Assembly (NCBI RefSeq): GCF_029931775.1
Contig: NC_079312.1
Span: 63,058,333 to 63,122,332, forward strand
Source: Euleptes europaea
Taxonomy: Eukaryota > Chordata > Lepidosauria > Squamata > Sphaerodactylidae
Length of the DNA stretch: 64,000 bases
Direction of reading: 5' to 3'
Within the stretch, counting starts at the first letter, position 1. Each line of letters opens with the position of its first letter. The translations under genes were made by a program, and so were the position numbers. Positions 12,765 to 25,400 of this stretch are shown here, piece by piece. The notes below the pieces were generated by a model. The model saw only the letters and a list, made by a program, of their open reading frames with translations. It was not told where the DNA came from and did no database searches.

Positions 12765-12965
12765 TCCCAGTGGGTCGCCGTGTTAGTCTGTCTGCAGTAG
12801 TAGAAAAGGGCCAGAGTCCAGCAGCACCTTAAAGACTAACAAGAATATTTTCTGGTAGGGTGTATGAGCTTTCGGGAGCCACAACTCACTTCTTCAGATG
12901 TATCTGAAGAAGTGAGCTGTGGCTCACGAAAGCTCAGACCCTGCCAAAAAATATTCTTGTTAGAG
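12765..12965. mobile_element. Palindromic hammerhead-bearing (Penelope-like) insertion P1
   Basis: Left arm minus, right arm plus, meeting near 12901. The arms carry the module CTGAAGAAGTGAGC..GAAAGCTC. Target duplication TAGGACCT lies at 12757-12764 and 12966-12973. The plus-strand core CTGAAGA sits at 12904-12910. It lies about 300 bp upstream of the DCP1A start codon. The left arm is longer than the right. Confidence 0.8.
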
Positions 12966-12987
12966 TAGGACCTGGGAGACCCAGGCC

Positions 12988-13040
12988 AGGTCTGCGCCCT
13001 AGGCGACCGCCTAGTTGGCCCAATGGTAGCGCCGGCCCTG
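12988..13040 (+). mobile_element. Right end of a hAT element (CCGGCCCTG terminus)
   Basis: The stretch 'tctgcgccctaggcgaccgc' through 'agcgccggccctg' matches the right terminus of the complete element at 58588-59356. Only the end remains here. Confidence 0.7.
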
Positions 13041-13279
13041 TGTCTGGGACTGGTCAAGATCAGCCAGCGGCGAGAGTGCGCGCACGCGCAAAGAGCTCTC
13101 CGCTCCTCGAATGCCCGAGAGAGGGAGGCGGAACGGAAAGTGCGGAGCGGCAGTTTCCAGTCGGCGGAGGGGACGGTGGGGCTTGTGACTCCGCGCTGCT
13201 GACTCTTTCTCGGCCTTCCCCGACTTTCTTCCTTCCCTCTCTCCGCTGCAGTTGCCGCGGCCGAAATCCCGGATCCAAA
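13041..13279 (+). promoter_or_regulatory. DCP1A: DCP1A CpG-rich promoter / 5' leader
   Basis: An abrupt rise in GC and CpG (for example 'gcgagagtgcgcgcacgcgc') directly before the start codon, continuing past exon 1 to about 13560. No TATA box is evident, as usual for a housekeeping CpG promoter. The transcription start cannot be fixed from sequence. 'CCAAAATGG' gives a strong start context (A at -3, G at +4). Confidence 0.65.
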
Positions 13280-13414
13280 ATGGAGTCTTTGAGTAAAGCG
13301 GGGCAGGTGATGAGCCTGGCGGCCTTAAAGCAGCACGACCCTTACATCACCAGCATCGCCGACGTGACGGGTCAGGTGGCCCTTTACAGCTTCAGCCCCA
13401 AAGCCAACGAGTGG
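13280..13414 (+). CDS. DCP1A: DCP1A coding exon 1
   Basis: 45 codons, [20 protein letters not shown]... to KANEW, the start of the EVH1 domain. Followed by donor GTGAGT; phase 0. This ATG is chosen for homology to the human N-terminus and its strong Kozak context. The frame is open upstream but that part is not expected to be coding. Confidence 0.97.
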
Positions 13415-16400
13415 GTGAGTGGGACCTTCCCCCATATCGCCGCGGGTCTTTCCTCCTCCCTCACCCGCCCCCCTTCCTGCCCCGCCACGCGCGGCCCCTC
13501 GCGCCCTCCCCGAAGATCCGCTCAGGTCTAGCACCGCCGGCCCGCGTCCCTCGTGCCCGGTCTACCCGCTGGGAAGGCCAAGAGGGTGCCTTACAAACAG
13601 GCTCAAAATAGTAGAAAAGGGCCAGAGTCCAGGAGCACCTTAAAGACGAACAAAAATATTTTCTGGCAGGGTAGGAGCTTTCGGGAGCCACAGCTCACTT
13701 CTTCAGATACAGCTAGTATGTGAATCCATCCAGCTAGATACAACTAGAATGTGAATGTGATGGATTCACATTCTAGCCGTATCTGAAGAAGTGAGCTGTG
13801 GCTCCCGAAAAGCTCCTACCCTGCCAGAAAATATTTTTGTTCGTCTTTAAGGTGCTACTGGACTCTTGCTCTTTTCTACTACTGCAGACAGACTAACACG
13901 GCGACCCACTGGGAATTAGACTCAAAATATGCACGGTGGAGCACTTCCTCTCCGCCCCCCCCCCGGAAAGAAAGGGGCACCACTTCTTCCTCGATCCACC
14001 CACCGACATTTTTTTTTCATGCGGAAAAAGAGCACGAGAGGTCAACCTCGTTGATTCCCCCCCATTCAGAAACACACCCACTACTTTCAAACGTGCAGTC
14101 ACAATGTTCCTCTCCCCCCAGTTGCTCTGTATGCATGTTACTCTAGGCTGTTTCCTGAGAAATAAGCTCCATGGGATAACATGGGACTTCCTTCCAAGTA
14201 GACCTATTTAGAGACCACATGAACAATCCTAGTATCAGAAAAGGGCAAGAGTCCAGTAGTACCTTAAAGACTAACAAAAATATTTTCTGGTAGGGTATGA
14301 GCTTTCGTGAGCCACATACAGCTCCCTACCAGAAAATATACCCTACCAGAAAATATTTTTGTTAGTCTTTAAAGTGCTACTGGACTCTTGCCCTTTTCTA
14401 CTACTGCAGACAGACTAACACGGCTACCCACTGTGAATCCTAGTATCGTTTCATCTGGCCTGACAGGGCAACTAAAAACAAGTTATATGTCCAGAGGGGT
14501 AGCCGTGTTGGTCTGTTTTTGCAGAATCAAACAGATGTTCAGTAGCAGTTTAAAGACTAACAGCATTTTACTACATATATCTCCTGTGGGTGAACACATC
14601 AAATGAAGGCACTCTAACTCATGTAAAATGTATGTTAAAATAAATGTTGGTAGTGTGGACTTTATGTTTAAAAATAAATGGAAACCATGTGTTTTCTCTG
14701 GCATTTCAGTGCTTTTCTTGTCCAGGAGTAAGAGTTCACAGGTTCTATATACTGCCTGACTGACGCTTCTTTTGTAAACAGACATGAATATGATGAGTAC
14801 CACATACGCAAATCTTTATCAAAACATAAAGAAAGTGCCTGTGCAATTAATATTGCTGAAATTTTAATTAAAAGTACAGAAGTAGCAGGCAGTATTCTCA
14901 ATAATAATCAGAACTACTTTTAAGTCAATGTACACCCAAGATCAGATCTTTGTGGTTTACCACTTGATCATGAGATACTTATCAGAAGTGAAAGAACACT
15001 TCCTCCATTTTGAATTAAAACAGCAGAACGTATATAGAAGTCTAAATCATTAAAGGGCACTATTTACCGAAGGATCTGGTTTCTTGTTGAATGGTAAACT
15101 TCTGCAGCCTATAGCATGTTCTTGTACAAGAGTATCTCCTGTTTTCTTTCACTAGTTTAGCAAAGCAGAGGTTGAAATCATAGAGTTGGAAGGGATCTCC
15201 AGAATCATCTAGTCCAACCCCTTGCACAATGCAGGAAATTCACAACTACCTCCCCCCCACACACACCCAGTGACTCCTGCTCCATGCCCAGAAGTTGACA
15301 AAATAACCTCCAGGATCTGTCTTTAGTTGTGATCTGACAACCAGTTAAAGATCCACCTAACAGTAATAGGACCCAAACCACAATGTACCAACTTGTCAAC
15401 AAGAATATTATGTGGAACTTTATCAAAAACCTTAGTGAAATCAAGATAAATTATGTCTACAGCATTCCCCTGATCCAGCAAGGGAGTTAACTTTCTAAAA
15501 AAAAAAAAAGACATAAGGTTAGTCTGACATGGCTTGATCTTGAGAAACCCATGCTGGCTCTTAGTAATCACAGCCATCCTTTCTAAATGCTCAAGGACTG
15601 ACTGAGTGATTTGTTCTAAAACTTTTCCAAGTATAGATGTCAAGCTGATGGGTTGGTAGTTACCCAGACCCCCATTTCCCCCCTTCTTGAAGATGGTGAC
15701 AACATGTGCCCACCTCCAATCTTCTGGCACCACACCTGCTCTCCAAGAATTCTCAAAAATAATGGACAGATACTCAGAAATTATATCTGCAAGTTCTTTT
15801 AGTACCCTTGGATGCAATTACCTAGGTGTTTATGTACTCCCTATGCGGTTCCTGGCTGGAACTTATGTGTTTTGTTTTTGACATGTTGAGCACCAATTTG
15901 CTTTCCTGAAGTCCAGCCTATATGTCCCTACAGCTTTTCCCTTCCCTAAGATTGTAAATTCCAAAATTACATGGTCACTACTACCCAGGGTGCCCACTAC
16001 TTTCACCTTGTCAACCAGTTCTTCTTTGGTTCTTGTAGGTTATCCGGGCTGTGTAACCGTGGTCTTGGAATTTTCTTTCCTGACGTTTCGCCAGCAGCTG
16101 TGGTAGGCATCTTCAGAGGAGTAACACTGAAGGACAGTTTCTCTCACTGTCCTTCAGTGTTACTCCTCTGAAGATGCCTGCCACAGCTGCTGGCGAAATG
16201 TCAGGAAAGAAAATACCAAGACCACGGTTACACAGCCCGGATAACCTACAAGAACCAATGAACTCTGACCATGAAAGCCTTCGACAGTTCTTCTTTGTTG
16301 ATAAGAATCAAGCCCAAGATAGCAGATCCCCTTGTTTCTCTCTTCACTTTCTGGAAAATGAAGTTGTCAGCAAGAGAAGTCAGGAATTTATTTGACCTTT

Positions 16401-19400
16401 TATTTTTAGCAGGGTTGGACTTCCAACAGATGTCCAGGTAATTGAAATCTCCCATGACCACTGTGTCCCGTTTCTTTGAGAATTTTGTAATCTAATCTAA
16501 GAGTGTCTCATCCAAGCCCTCTGCCTCGGTTGGTGGTCTGAGCAGACCCCCACCATAATATCACTGTTATTTCTTACTCCTTTTATTTTTACCCAGAGAC
16601 TCTCAAATGAACTTCCGTGCTCAGATTCACATATTTTCTCACAAGTATATACCTCCTTGTCATATAATGCAATAGCACAGGCCGATAAGTCCGGAATCAA
16701 GGACATTAGTCTGTACAGGTGCAGGTTGGAAACTTCCCCTGGAGGAGAGGTGGAGGGACAAACTCCATGCTGGTCTCCATGTGCTGATGAAGAATACAGA
16801 CATGAATGCTTGACACTATCTTATACTGAATCAGTCCATTTGGGGCCAGTATTGTCTTATCAGACTGGCAACAGCTTTCCAGGGGCTCATGTTGAGGTCT
16901 TTCCATCACCTGCTACCTCAGCCTTTTAACTAAAGATGCCAGGGATTGAACTGGGGCCCTTCTGCATGCCAAGCAGATGCTCTACCACTGAGCCATGCGG
17001 CCCCTCCCTAATACTTAAGGGTATGTGGGCATGAGGGCTGAAGGAATGGATCTAGCACTTTGCCACTGATCCATCATCATTTACTACTGCTCTCATTGCA
17101 TCAATCTGGCAGAAAGACAAATGGATAAACAGAGAACTCACTATAGTGTGAAACATCCATGCCTGGTTAACTGCTTACACAGCAAGCCTTAAGATCATAC
17201 TATTGAAACCTCTGCATTTTGTCTCCCAAGCTTACCTGAGTAAGAAATATAGTAGACTCTTATCTGTGTTTCTTCTCTTTTCTCTCAAAATTTTGCAGTT
17301 TATATGTTGCAGCCTTTCCTCTGTTGGATCTTCAAATAGTTACTGCTAGTGCAGATGTTAGTATGACTAACTTAAGGCCAAACTAGACGTTTGCTATGAG
17401 GACCCAGTAATTTTAAAATGCTGCAAGACCCTGATCCTGGTCAAGCCCACAGCATGGCACTCTTGTTCCTCCACTGTGCCTTATCAAGTACTGCAACAGC
17501 AGTGGGGTGCAGTGTGGCCATTTTGGTACTTGGTAAGGTGTGTGAGGGGGAACAAGAGCTCCTCAGCCTGCTACTCTGCAAGCCTGATCAGGATTGGGCC
17601 CTTGCATTTTTTTTAAAGTGACTTTAAAATGGTGGTGGCTGCTACAAGGACACAGTCATGTCAAGTTTGGATCTTAGGCACTTCCTTGCCAGCACTATTT
17701 ATTTATTTCATTTCTACTCCTCCACTCCACATGAATGGCAGACACTAATCTGGTGAACCAGGTTGGTTTCCCCCCTCCTACACATGAAGCCAGCTGGGTG
17801 ACCTTGGACTAGTCACAGCTCTCTTAGAGCTCTCTCAGCCCCACCTACCTCACAAGGTGTCTATTGTGGGAAGAAGGAAGGAAAGGTGATTGTAAGTCAG
17901 TTTGAGTCTCCCTTAAGTGGTAGAGAAAGTCGGCATATAAAAACCAACTCTTCTTCTTCTAACATCATTCTCATTGCCTCCCATTTTATCCTCAAAACAA
18001 CCCAATGAGGTTGTTGAGAGAATGTGGCTGGCCCAAGGTCACCCAGCGAGCATCCATGGCATGAGTGGGGATTTGAACCTGGGACTTTCAAATACTAGTC
18101 TGACACTCTTAGCTATTACACCACACTGGTACAAGACATGTTGGGATTGGGCTACAATGTATCTGTGCTTAAGCATTTAAATAAATTTGGCCTGTTAATA
18201 GTTTGATACCTAAATTTTACCTTTCAGATGCAAAGGTTATGAATGCAATAAATGCTCAGTATAAAGGAATTATTTAATTTATTGCTATAATTCCTGTTTG
18301 TTACAGGAGAAGACTGACATAGAAGGTACCTTATTTGTATATAACAGGTAAGTTTATTCTGATCTTATTTTAGCAGCGCAGCTTTGTGAACGGCAAACCC
18401 TTCTGTGGTGATGATATCTGTGTTGGAATAAAAATTACCCTCTGTTAGCATAAAAAACACCTGGAAACCAGGTGCGTGGTGCCTGTGCTTTCTTTTTCTC
18501 CACACCTCTATTTTATTTTTCTTCACCCTGAAACCCATTTTAAGGATAATGTACAAGGGAGTTTCCAGTTAATTGCCTAAAAGAGGTAATCCCATCTCTC
18601 TGCCTCTGGTGGAATCCCCCTTTCCTTTTCCTTCAGGTGATTTCAGCAGTAAAGGTGTCTGCAAAAGGATTATACAGTTCATGCATAGATCTCATGAACT
18701 GAGGAAGTATTTTACTGCAAATAAAACGTGTGGATAGTCGTTAAGGTGCAACCCCCCCTGCTAAGTTTGTGTGAATACCCCCACTCTTTCAAGGTTTGCT
18801 GAGCCTTCAGACTTGAGGCTGCTGCACCTGAATTTGCCAGCAGAGACACAAATTTTAGATTGGACGCTGTTTAGCATGGAGTGGTGGTGATAGCTTGTTA
18901 TTGTTATACTTGTAAACTGCCATGTTCTTGAAGAATGAATAGCGTATGAGTATGTACTAATATTAACAAAATTGGCTTCAGTATTGTATTCTGGCATAGT
19001 AAAAGAAAGTGAAGGATTTTAAGTTGGTTTTTCAAATTCATTTACTTACAAGATAGAAGGAAAGTAATCACTAATACATGGCAAGGGTGCTTGTTTTAAG
19101 CCTTCATAAATATTGAATCATGAATATGTAAGCTTTTGAAATCTTATCAGCTGTGGTTATATCTCCTGGCAGTGAGCTCTGGAAGTTAGTGGGGTGCAGT
19201 GCACGTAGGCTTCTCAGTCATGAAACATGATGAGTACTATGTTGTAGTGAACACTGTGGTCAATAAGGCTTGTTACCTGTGGGAGAAGTGGCTAGAAAAT
19301 GCCCGTCTCTAAAGGATGCCTGATGTTACACATGCTTTTAATACAGAAGCGTCCCTTCATCATTTATGTGGCTTCACCTGATGCAGAGGCTGGATTGGCA

Positions 19401-22400
19401 GAGATCAATAGTGAATATGTATGCATCTGTCTGGTGGCAAAGACCTTAATCCTCACTTCGGTGTTTGAAGCGATTGCCACTATGCTACTGTAACATCTGT
19501 GCTGAGCTACCTATAGAGAATTTGGATTTGGATTTCCTTTGAGGCTGCAGATGGTGCAGAACACTGTGGCCCATTTCCCGAGGCTGCTGAGCTGTCAGGA
19601 AAATGCTAGAGAGACACAGGCTTTGTGGTATGTCTTGGTTCAGTGTAGCCTCTCAAGTATATTTCTTGGTGCTCGAGTCCAACTGAATTCCATATGCGAA
19701 TATAATTGAGGAAGTCAATTACAACCTAACCATATTTCTCATTAATATTTTATGTTTAATGCTAGCAGTGATTGTAAACCCTCCAGTTTCTTCTAGGCAA
19801 CGAGAAAAAATGCCAGGTCTTTATCAGGCTTCTTTTGCAACCTTTTTAGAAGTCTAACAAAGATAAGTTCACGCTAAAATGTTACTCTCCCTGTTGACAC
19901 TGTGGTAATGCCTTTGGGCCTTCTACAAATGCTATTTCCAGATCTCTACCACTTGAATCATGAGTTCAGTTGAATTTTAATTATCTTTGACATGCCAGCT
20001 CAGGCTGTTAGTCCATCTGTTCTAATAGAATTACAGCAATAAAGAGAAACCTATTTATTGAAATGATTTTTGTGTTTGCTTCAAGGACACAATCCAATAG
20101 ACGGTTATTGCCATTTGAACCTGTTAACTTCAGTGACAGAACATGCTTAACTTCGTGCTAGATTGTAGCCTGTGATTATCTCCTGTGTTATCAAGAAATT
20201 TTAAATTTCGATTCATTTTGGTTGATATTGCAGCACTTCGTAATAGGCAGATTTCTATTCGTATGCAGAAACAACTGTATACGTTAACAGATGAATGTAC
20301 ATTTTGCTTGCAATTCTCACATGCAGGGAGACAGTATAGATCTGAAATATGTTCTCAGTCTTTTTTTCTATTTGTGATGTGTTGTATACAAGATATAGTG
20401 TACAGTTACAGATTCTGTTCCCGAGATGTGTCTTGGAGGAAACTGGTGCTTTTCTGGCTATTTATTTTAAAAGAGCATTTGGACACTAAACTTCCTTCAA
20501 TAAAGAATAAGCAAACAAGTTATATCCTGTACAGGCAAATAGCTACTATCCCTCAAACGGTCACGAAACATTTTGTATTATGAAAACAGATATATTTCTC
20601 ACTTGGCATGTCTAAAGTGATAGTTCCAATGTCTGTAAAAAGAAGCCATTTATTATACAAACCTAAAGTAATCCTTGCACTGTTTTCTATGTGCCTTGTC
20701 ACTCAAAATAACAATTTTTATCACATCCAAAACCTTAAACAGCCATTTTTATCACTTTGAAAACCTTAAATGGTGTTAGGCCTTGTTGAATGTACTTTTC
20801 TAGTGTTAGGCCTATATTACATTTGCTGCTAATAATTCTTTTTTATAATCAGGTATGTCTTGCCAGTTATGAAAAGCGTGAGAACTGAGCAGAGCTCTTG
20901 TATTATCACAGCAGTTCAGAAAGCAAATATGAACAGCAAATGTGTATGCCTGATTGGATTTTTTTACTTTATTAATGTTGTACTCTGCACGTTAGATTGT
21001 TCTGCTACAAAATTATTCATAAGCGTTTTTATTTTTTGTTCTGAGAGTATGTGAAACTTGCTTTTGGATGTTTTAAAAATATATGCTTTTCAGCATTCTT
21101 TTAAATGAGAGGAGCCATGTTGATGCCAGCCACTGCAAAGATTTTAATTGTGGCTTAATACCATATCTGAATGCGGCTAGTATCTTTGGAATAACTTCAC
21201 AGGATTTGATAATCAGCATACTTTAAAAAAGCCTACCCTCCTCTGCCAAAAAAAACAAACCAGCCCCCAGCTATTACATAACAATAGGTCATTGTGCTAA
21301 TCATTGCTTTGTGTTTGGTATTCTGATGTGGAGCTATATCTTGAGTTCTAATGCAGTTGTTGCATAACATTCCCTGCTGAAGTACTACCACCACACTATT
21401 GGTTTTTCTGAAAGCAGGTTATTTTCCAAAATATACATTGTTGCTATTACTTAGAAATTTTTTGTTGTCCTTGAAATAACAGGTCTGCTTCTCCTTATCA
21501 TGGCTTCACAATCGTGAATCGACTGAACATGCATAACTTGGTGGAGCCTGTAAACAAAGACCTAGAGTTTCAACTGCATGAACCTTTTCTCCTCTATAGA
21601 AATGCTAATTGTGAGTATAAACTTGAAGAATTAATGGGGACTTTTTCTTCTAATTGTCCTGCAGCATTTCTGCGATTTGTGGTATGACAGTAACTAACCC
21701 AAGGTTCTTGGCACTCATGTCTGTTCACAGGGTGCTGCTTTTTAAGTGTGTTTATTTATTTTATTATTAACCTTCTTTCCTGAAGGGGCTCACATAGCAA
21801 AAAAACCAATCTCCCTTATCAAAACAATCCATCAAATAAAATCAGCAATAGGTTTTCCTGCCCCCTTCTGAAAATCACCCAACACAGAACACTCTTAAGC
21901 CTCTAATGGCAACTCATTCCAGAGAATTAGAGCAGTTGCCAGTAGAATAGGCCACTCGCTGAACAAACCTTCATTTGAGAAGAAGGTGTAAGCTACTGAC
22001 ATACACCGGGAAACAGGTTTTTAGATGTAAGGGATCCAGCCCATAGATGGTTTTCTAGGTCAAAACATACATTGTGGTCTGTTCATACCTAAGCAGTGTG
22101 AATTAATATCTGTTCTCAAACCCCTGAAGGGTGATTATTTGCAAACCCTGTCTGACTGCAACCTGGAACATCTGTCTCAGTTGGTTAGCTAATGAGGAAT
22201 GATAGCTGTCTTCAAGTGTGATGGCCTACGTTAATGTCAAAGGCTAGTGGGTGAGGAACAAATAGCATCTTGGGAACTATTAATGCATAGCAGATAGTCT
22301 GTATTCCATTTGAAAACATGTCCTTTAATGTGTGTGCTCAAAGATACTACTCAAGACTCATTGAAAATATTGTGAACCTAGCTCTCACAAACAGCAGAAG

Positions 22401-25400
22401 AACTGGTAAAAATGTTAGTATACCACTGTAGTGTAAAGTATACCACTGTAGTGTGAGGGCTCGTATGATTAAATACTTCCTCAGCCCCCCAAAATGCGTA
22501 TGTGTAAAATGACTAAAACCCTTGATATCTAGTCTTCATGTGGAATTTTTATTGTATTGAGGAACATTGTCAAGCACATTCTGAAGTGGTACTCTTGTAG
22601 TTTTACCACTTCATGTGATATTGGGAGGAGTAGTGCTCATATATGGATCATGTAAAAACCAAGGGATACCTCTCAACTGTCTAGCAATGTTGTTTTTGAG
22701 AATGCGCACTAACAAAATAGGTGTGTGTGAACCATTTCTTCAGCTGTTGCCTCCTGCTTGATAATTATCCAAGCAATGAATAAAATAAAACTCATTTTGG
22801 AAGTAATACAACGAGAGCCTCATGAAATCCTCGATTCAAATATCACTTTGGCAGCAGGAGCCAAGACAGTCAGTGGTTAAGGGACTGGAAGCAGCAGCAC
22901 CACATTCTTCCTTGCCCCAGCTCCACTCCAGCATGAATTACCACCCTGGGCCTTACGAATGGTTATGGCTTGTGCTGTGCCACCCATGACACATTAGCCC
23001 AATTTAAACACAGTTCTGGCAGATGTGAAATTGCTAGGGTAATTTCTTATGCCCCATGTCTTGCTTAAGATGGACCACCATGCATGCAAGCCTGTTACAC
23101 ATGTAATACATATTAACATAGTAGCAAGTACATGAATACAGATGTAACTTCCTGGTGGCTATTTTACATGAACGACGTGTCTGCAAAAAATTAGTCCCTG
23201 CAAAAATTGTCACCAAGAAGTATCTATTTCTGAGCATGATAGATCAGACACTGTTTTCCGCCACGCGGCTGTCTCTATAGTGCTGCTCTTTGTGTAGTTC
23301 CAAATGTATTCATTTTGCATTTTACAGTTCTGGATCTCTTGCTTTATACTTGCTCCATCCTCTTCACTCTTATTTTACAACCAACGTATTTCCCTAATCC
23401 CCTTAAAAAAGAGTAGTGGCACAAAATCTTTTGGTTCTGCCTCTGAGCATCTATTCTCCTTAGATGGTGGAAACCCAACAAAATTGCATGGAGATCACTT
23501 CAAAGTTACAGCTGTAAATGTGGATCTTGGACTATACTGAGATCTGTTGATACTAATTTTTATGCACACCTCTTTGGACATCAATATGATGGGAAAGTGA
23601 GATATACATTTTTAAAATAACTCTTTTTGGAGTGTGGCTATAGTATTCTAAGTACATATTTAAGGACATCTCCTTGGGTTTGAACTCAGTTGCCTCTTCA
23701 CTGACTATAATATGTTTCTGTGACTGACCCCGAAAACATTTTCTTCAGTTTTGCCATTGTTTCTTAAGAAGGTATTTGAAGAGAATTATGGTTTTTTAAG
23801 CATAGGAATAGTTTGATGTTCAGGATATAACCATACAAGTTTTTTAAAAACTGTTCTTTAATTTTGTTAAAATAAATTATCATTTTAATTATCATAGTAA
23901 CCTGTGTAATCTTTAATCGGTGCTGAGAAAAGTTACCAAGCTAACTTCAACAGTGGTGGAAAAGACTAGTGTGAAATTCCCATCTTTTATTCATAATGTA
24001 CATTTTTGAACTGCATAAATGACAAAGTGGAGAATGATTTCTTCGATAATTACACCAATTGTTATTCTGGAAGAACTGGAGTTATTAGTCTGCATAACAG
24101 GAAATAGTACAGCTCAACAATGGTAGGTGGAGGGACCACTCCACAGCATTAACAGAAAATGACCTTGAATTAAAAGAAACCTTCATTCGCTTTTAGTTGC
24201 TTATGGGATTGCTTGCGCATCTCTTACTTATAAAAGGCTTGAAAGTCAAACATCATCTTATATTTACTAGTCTAACAATGAATAGATGTAAAGTTTACTA
24301 ATGTCATTCAGGGGCACAGTCACAAAAATATGTGAACCGATTTTGAACTTACCTGTAAACGTCTCTAAGAAGTAGGTTTCCGGATTTGTTTCACTTACAA
24401 CTTTCCCTTTGTATCTGATATTTTCTTCCTGATGTACAGAAGTAGTTTCCATGGTGTTAAAAGATGGGAAGAAACACTTGTATTCCCCTCATATACACAC
24501 ACCTGGCCTATTTGCTTCTCTAGTTGCTTTTTTTCAATTGAGTGAAGCTCTGAAGATTTACTCCTGGAAGAATGTACTTGGAATACAAGTTAGCTGTTCC
24601 TTTGTTATAACAACAGATTCCTGCGTGAAATTCAAGTTGGTAGCCTGGCCGTTTCTTAAATAAAAGTATCAGTGTGTACAGCAGGTTTAAGAACTGTCAC
24701 CTATTGGATATCACCACTGTTGTCAGAATGGCATGTGTTTTGGTCATAGAAGAGGAAAGACTCTTTAACAACTGCTTTAACTCAGCCTTCTGATTAAGAT
24801 AAGGAATGAGACTGCTGTTGCTATTTTGGTAGAGAGAAATGGTAAAATTGCATGTAGGATTTTTATAATGAAGTTTAAGCTGAGGGCAGCCAGACATGTA
24901 GAACAGTGTGCTCCAACAGGCTAACGTGTTATCAGCACTCACTTTCTTGTTCTGAGTTTCTGTTGCAAAGTAGTTATCTCTGTCCTGTCTGTCTTAGATA
25001 ACCAGCTTTTGTTTAGGGCAAATCCATTAGTACTTGGCTTTGATATCCACTTTAGACATGTGTTTTCTTTCACTGTACTAACAACTTTAGGTTTATTCTG
25101 AAGATTTTCTGTCCAGAATCAATGTTCTTTTCCTGGCATTCCTTTTTTAATTTGTTCCTTTAGCTTAAATTGTCAAATACTGTGTTTGTATGCTAAATTG
25201 ACATTGGCCATTGTAGCTTGCTAACAGTATGTTCAGGCATGTTATTTTTGTTTTCCTGAGCTAGGCGTAGTGAGAGAATATCAGCCTTTAATTGATTAAC
25301 TGTATGGTTACTATACCAGTTACACAGGGTGTACTTTGTTATCTGATTGTTTGGGACACACTTATGAACCTTTCTCCCTTTGTAAATGGAAGGTTCCAGG

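Larger units (their letters stand above)
16029..16284. mobile_element. Palindromic Penelope-like insertion with paired hammerheads, 13-bp TSD
   Basis: Two ~110-bp arms that are reverse complements ('gttcttgtaggttatccggg' left, 'cccggataacctacaagaac' right), joined near 16143. It is flanked by a perfect 13-bp duplication CAGTTCTTCTTTG (16016-16028 and 16285-16297) inside a CR1. The same sequence at 56290-56425 is joined to a Penelope-type coding remnant, which supports the family call. Confidence 0.85.
15175..16770 (-). mobile_element. CR1 LINE, minus, 5'-truncated and interrupted
   Basis: Minus-strand coding remnants in the order expected for CR1. Endonuclease pieces lie at 16497-16706 ([14 protein letters not shown]) and 16246-16461 ([13 protein letters not shown]). 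Reverse-transcriptase sequence lies at 15323-15817 ([49 protein letters not shown]). The 3' UTR ends near 15175 ('catagagttggaaggga' on +). A palindromic element (16029-16284) is inserted between the endonuclease and RT parts. The element is inactive, with several frame breaks. Confidence 0.9.

Noticed and set aside
13040-13279. In-frame upstream extension of DCP1A exon 1
   Set aside because: The frame is open, but human DCP1A starts at the equivalent of 13280, which also has the better start context.
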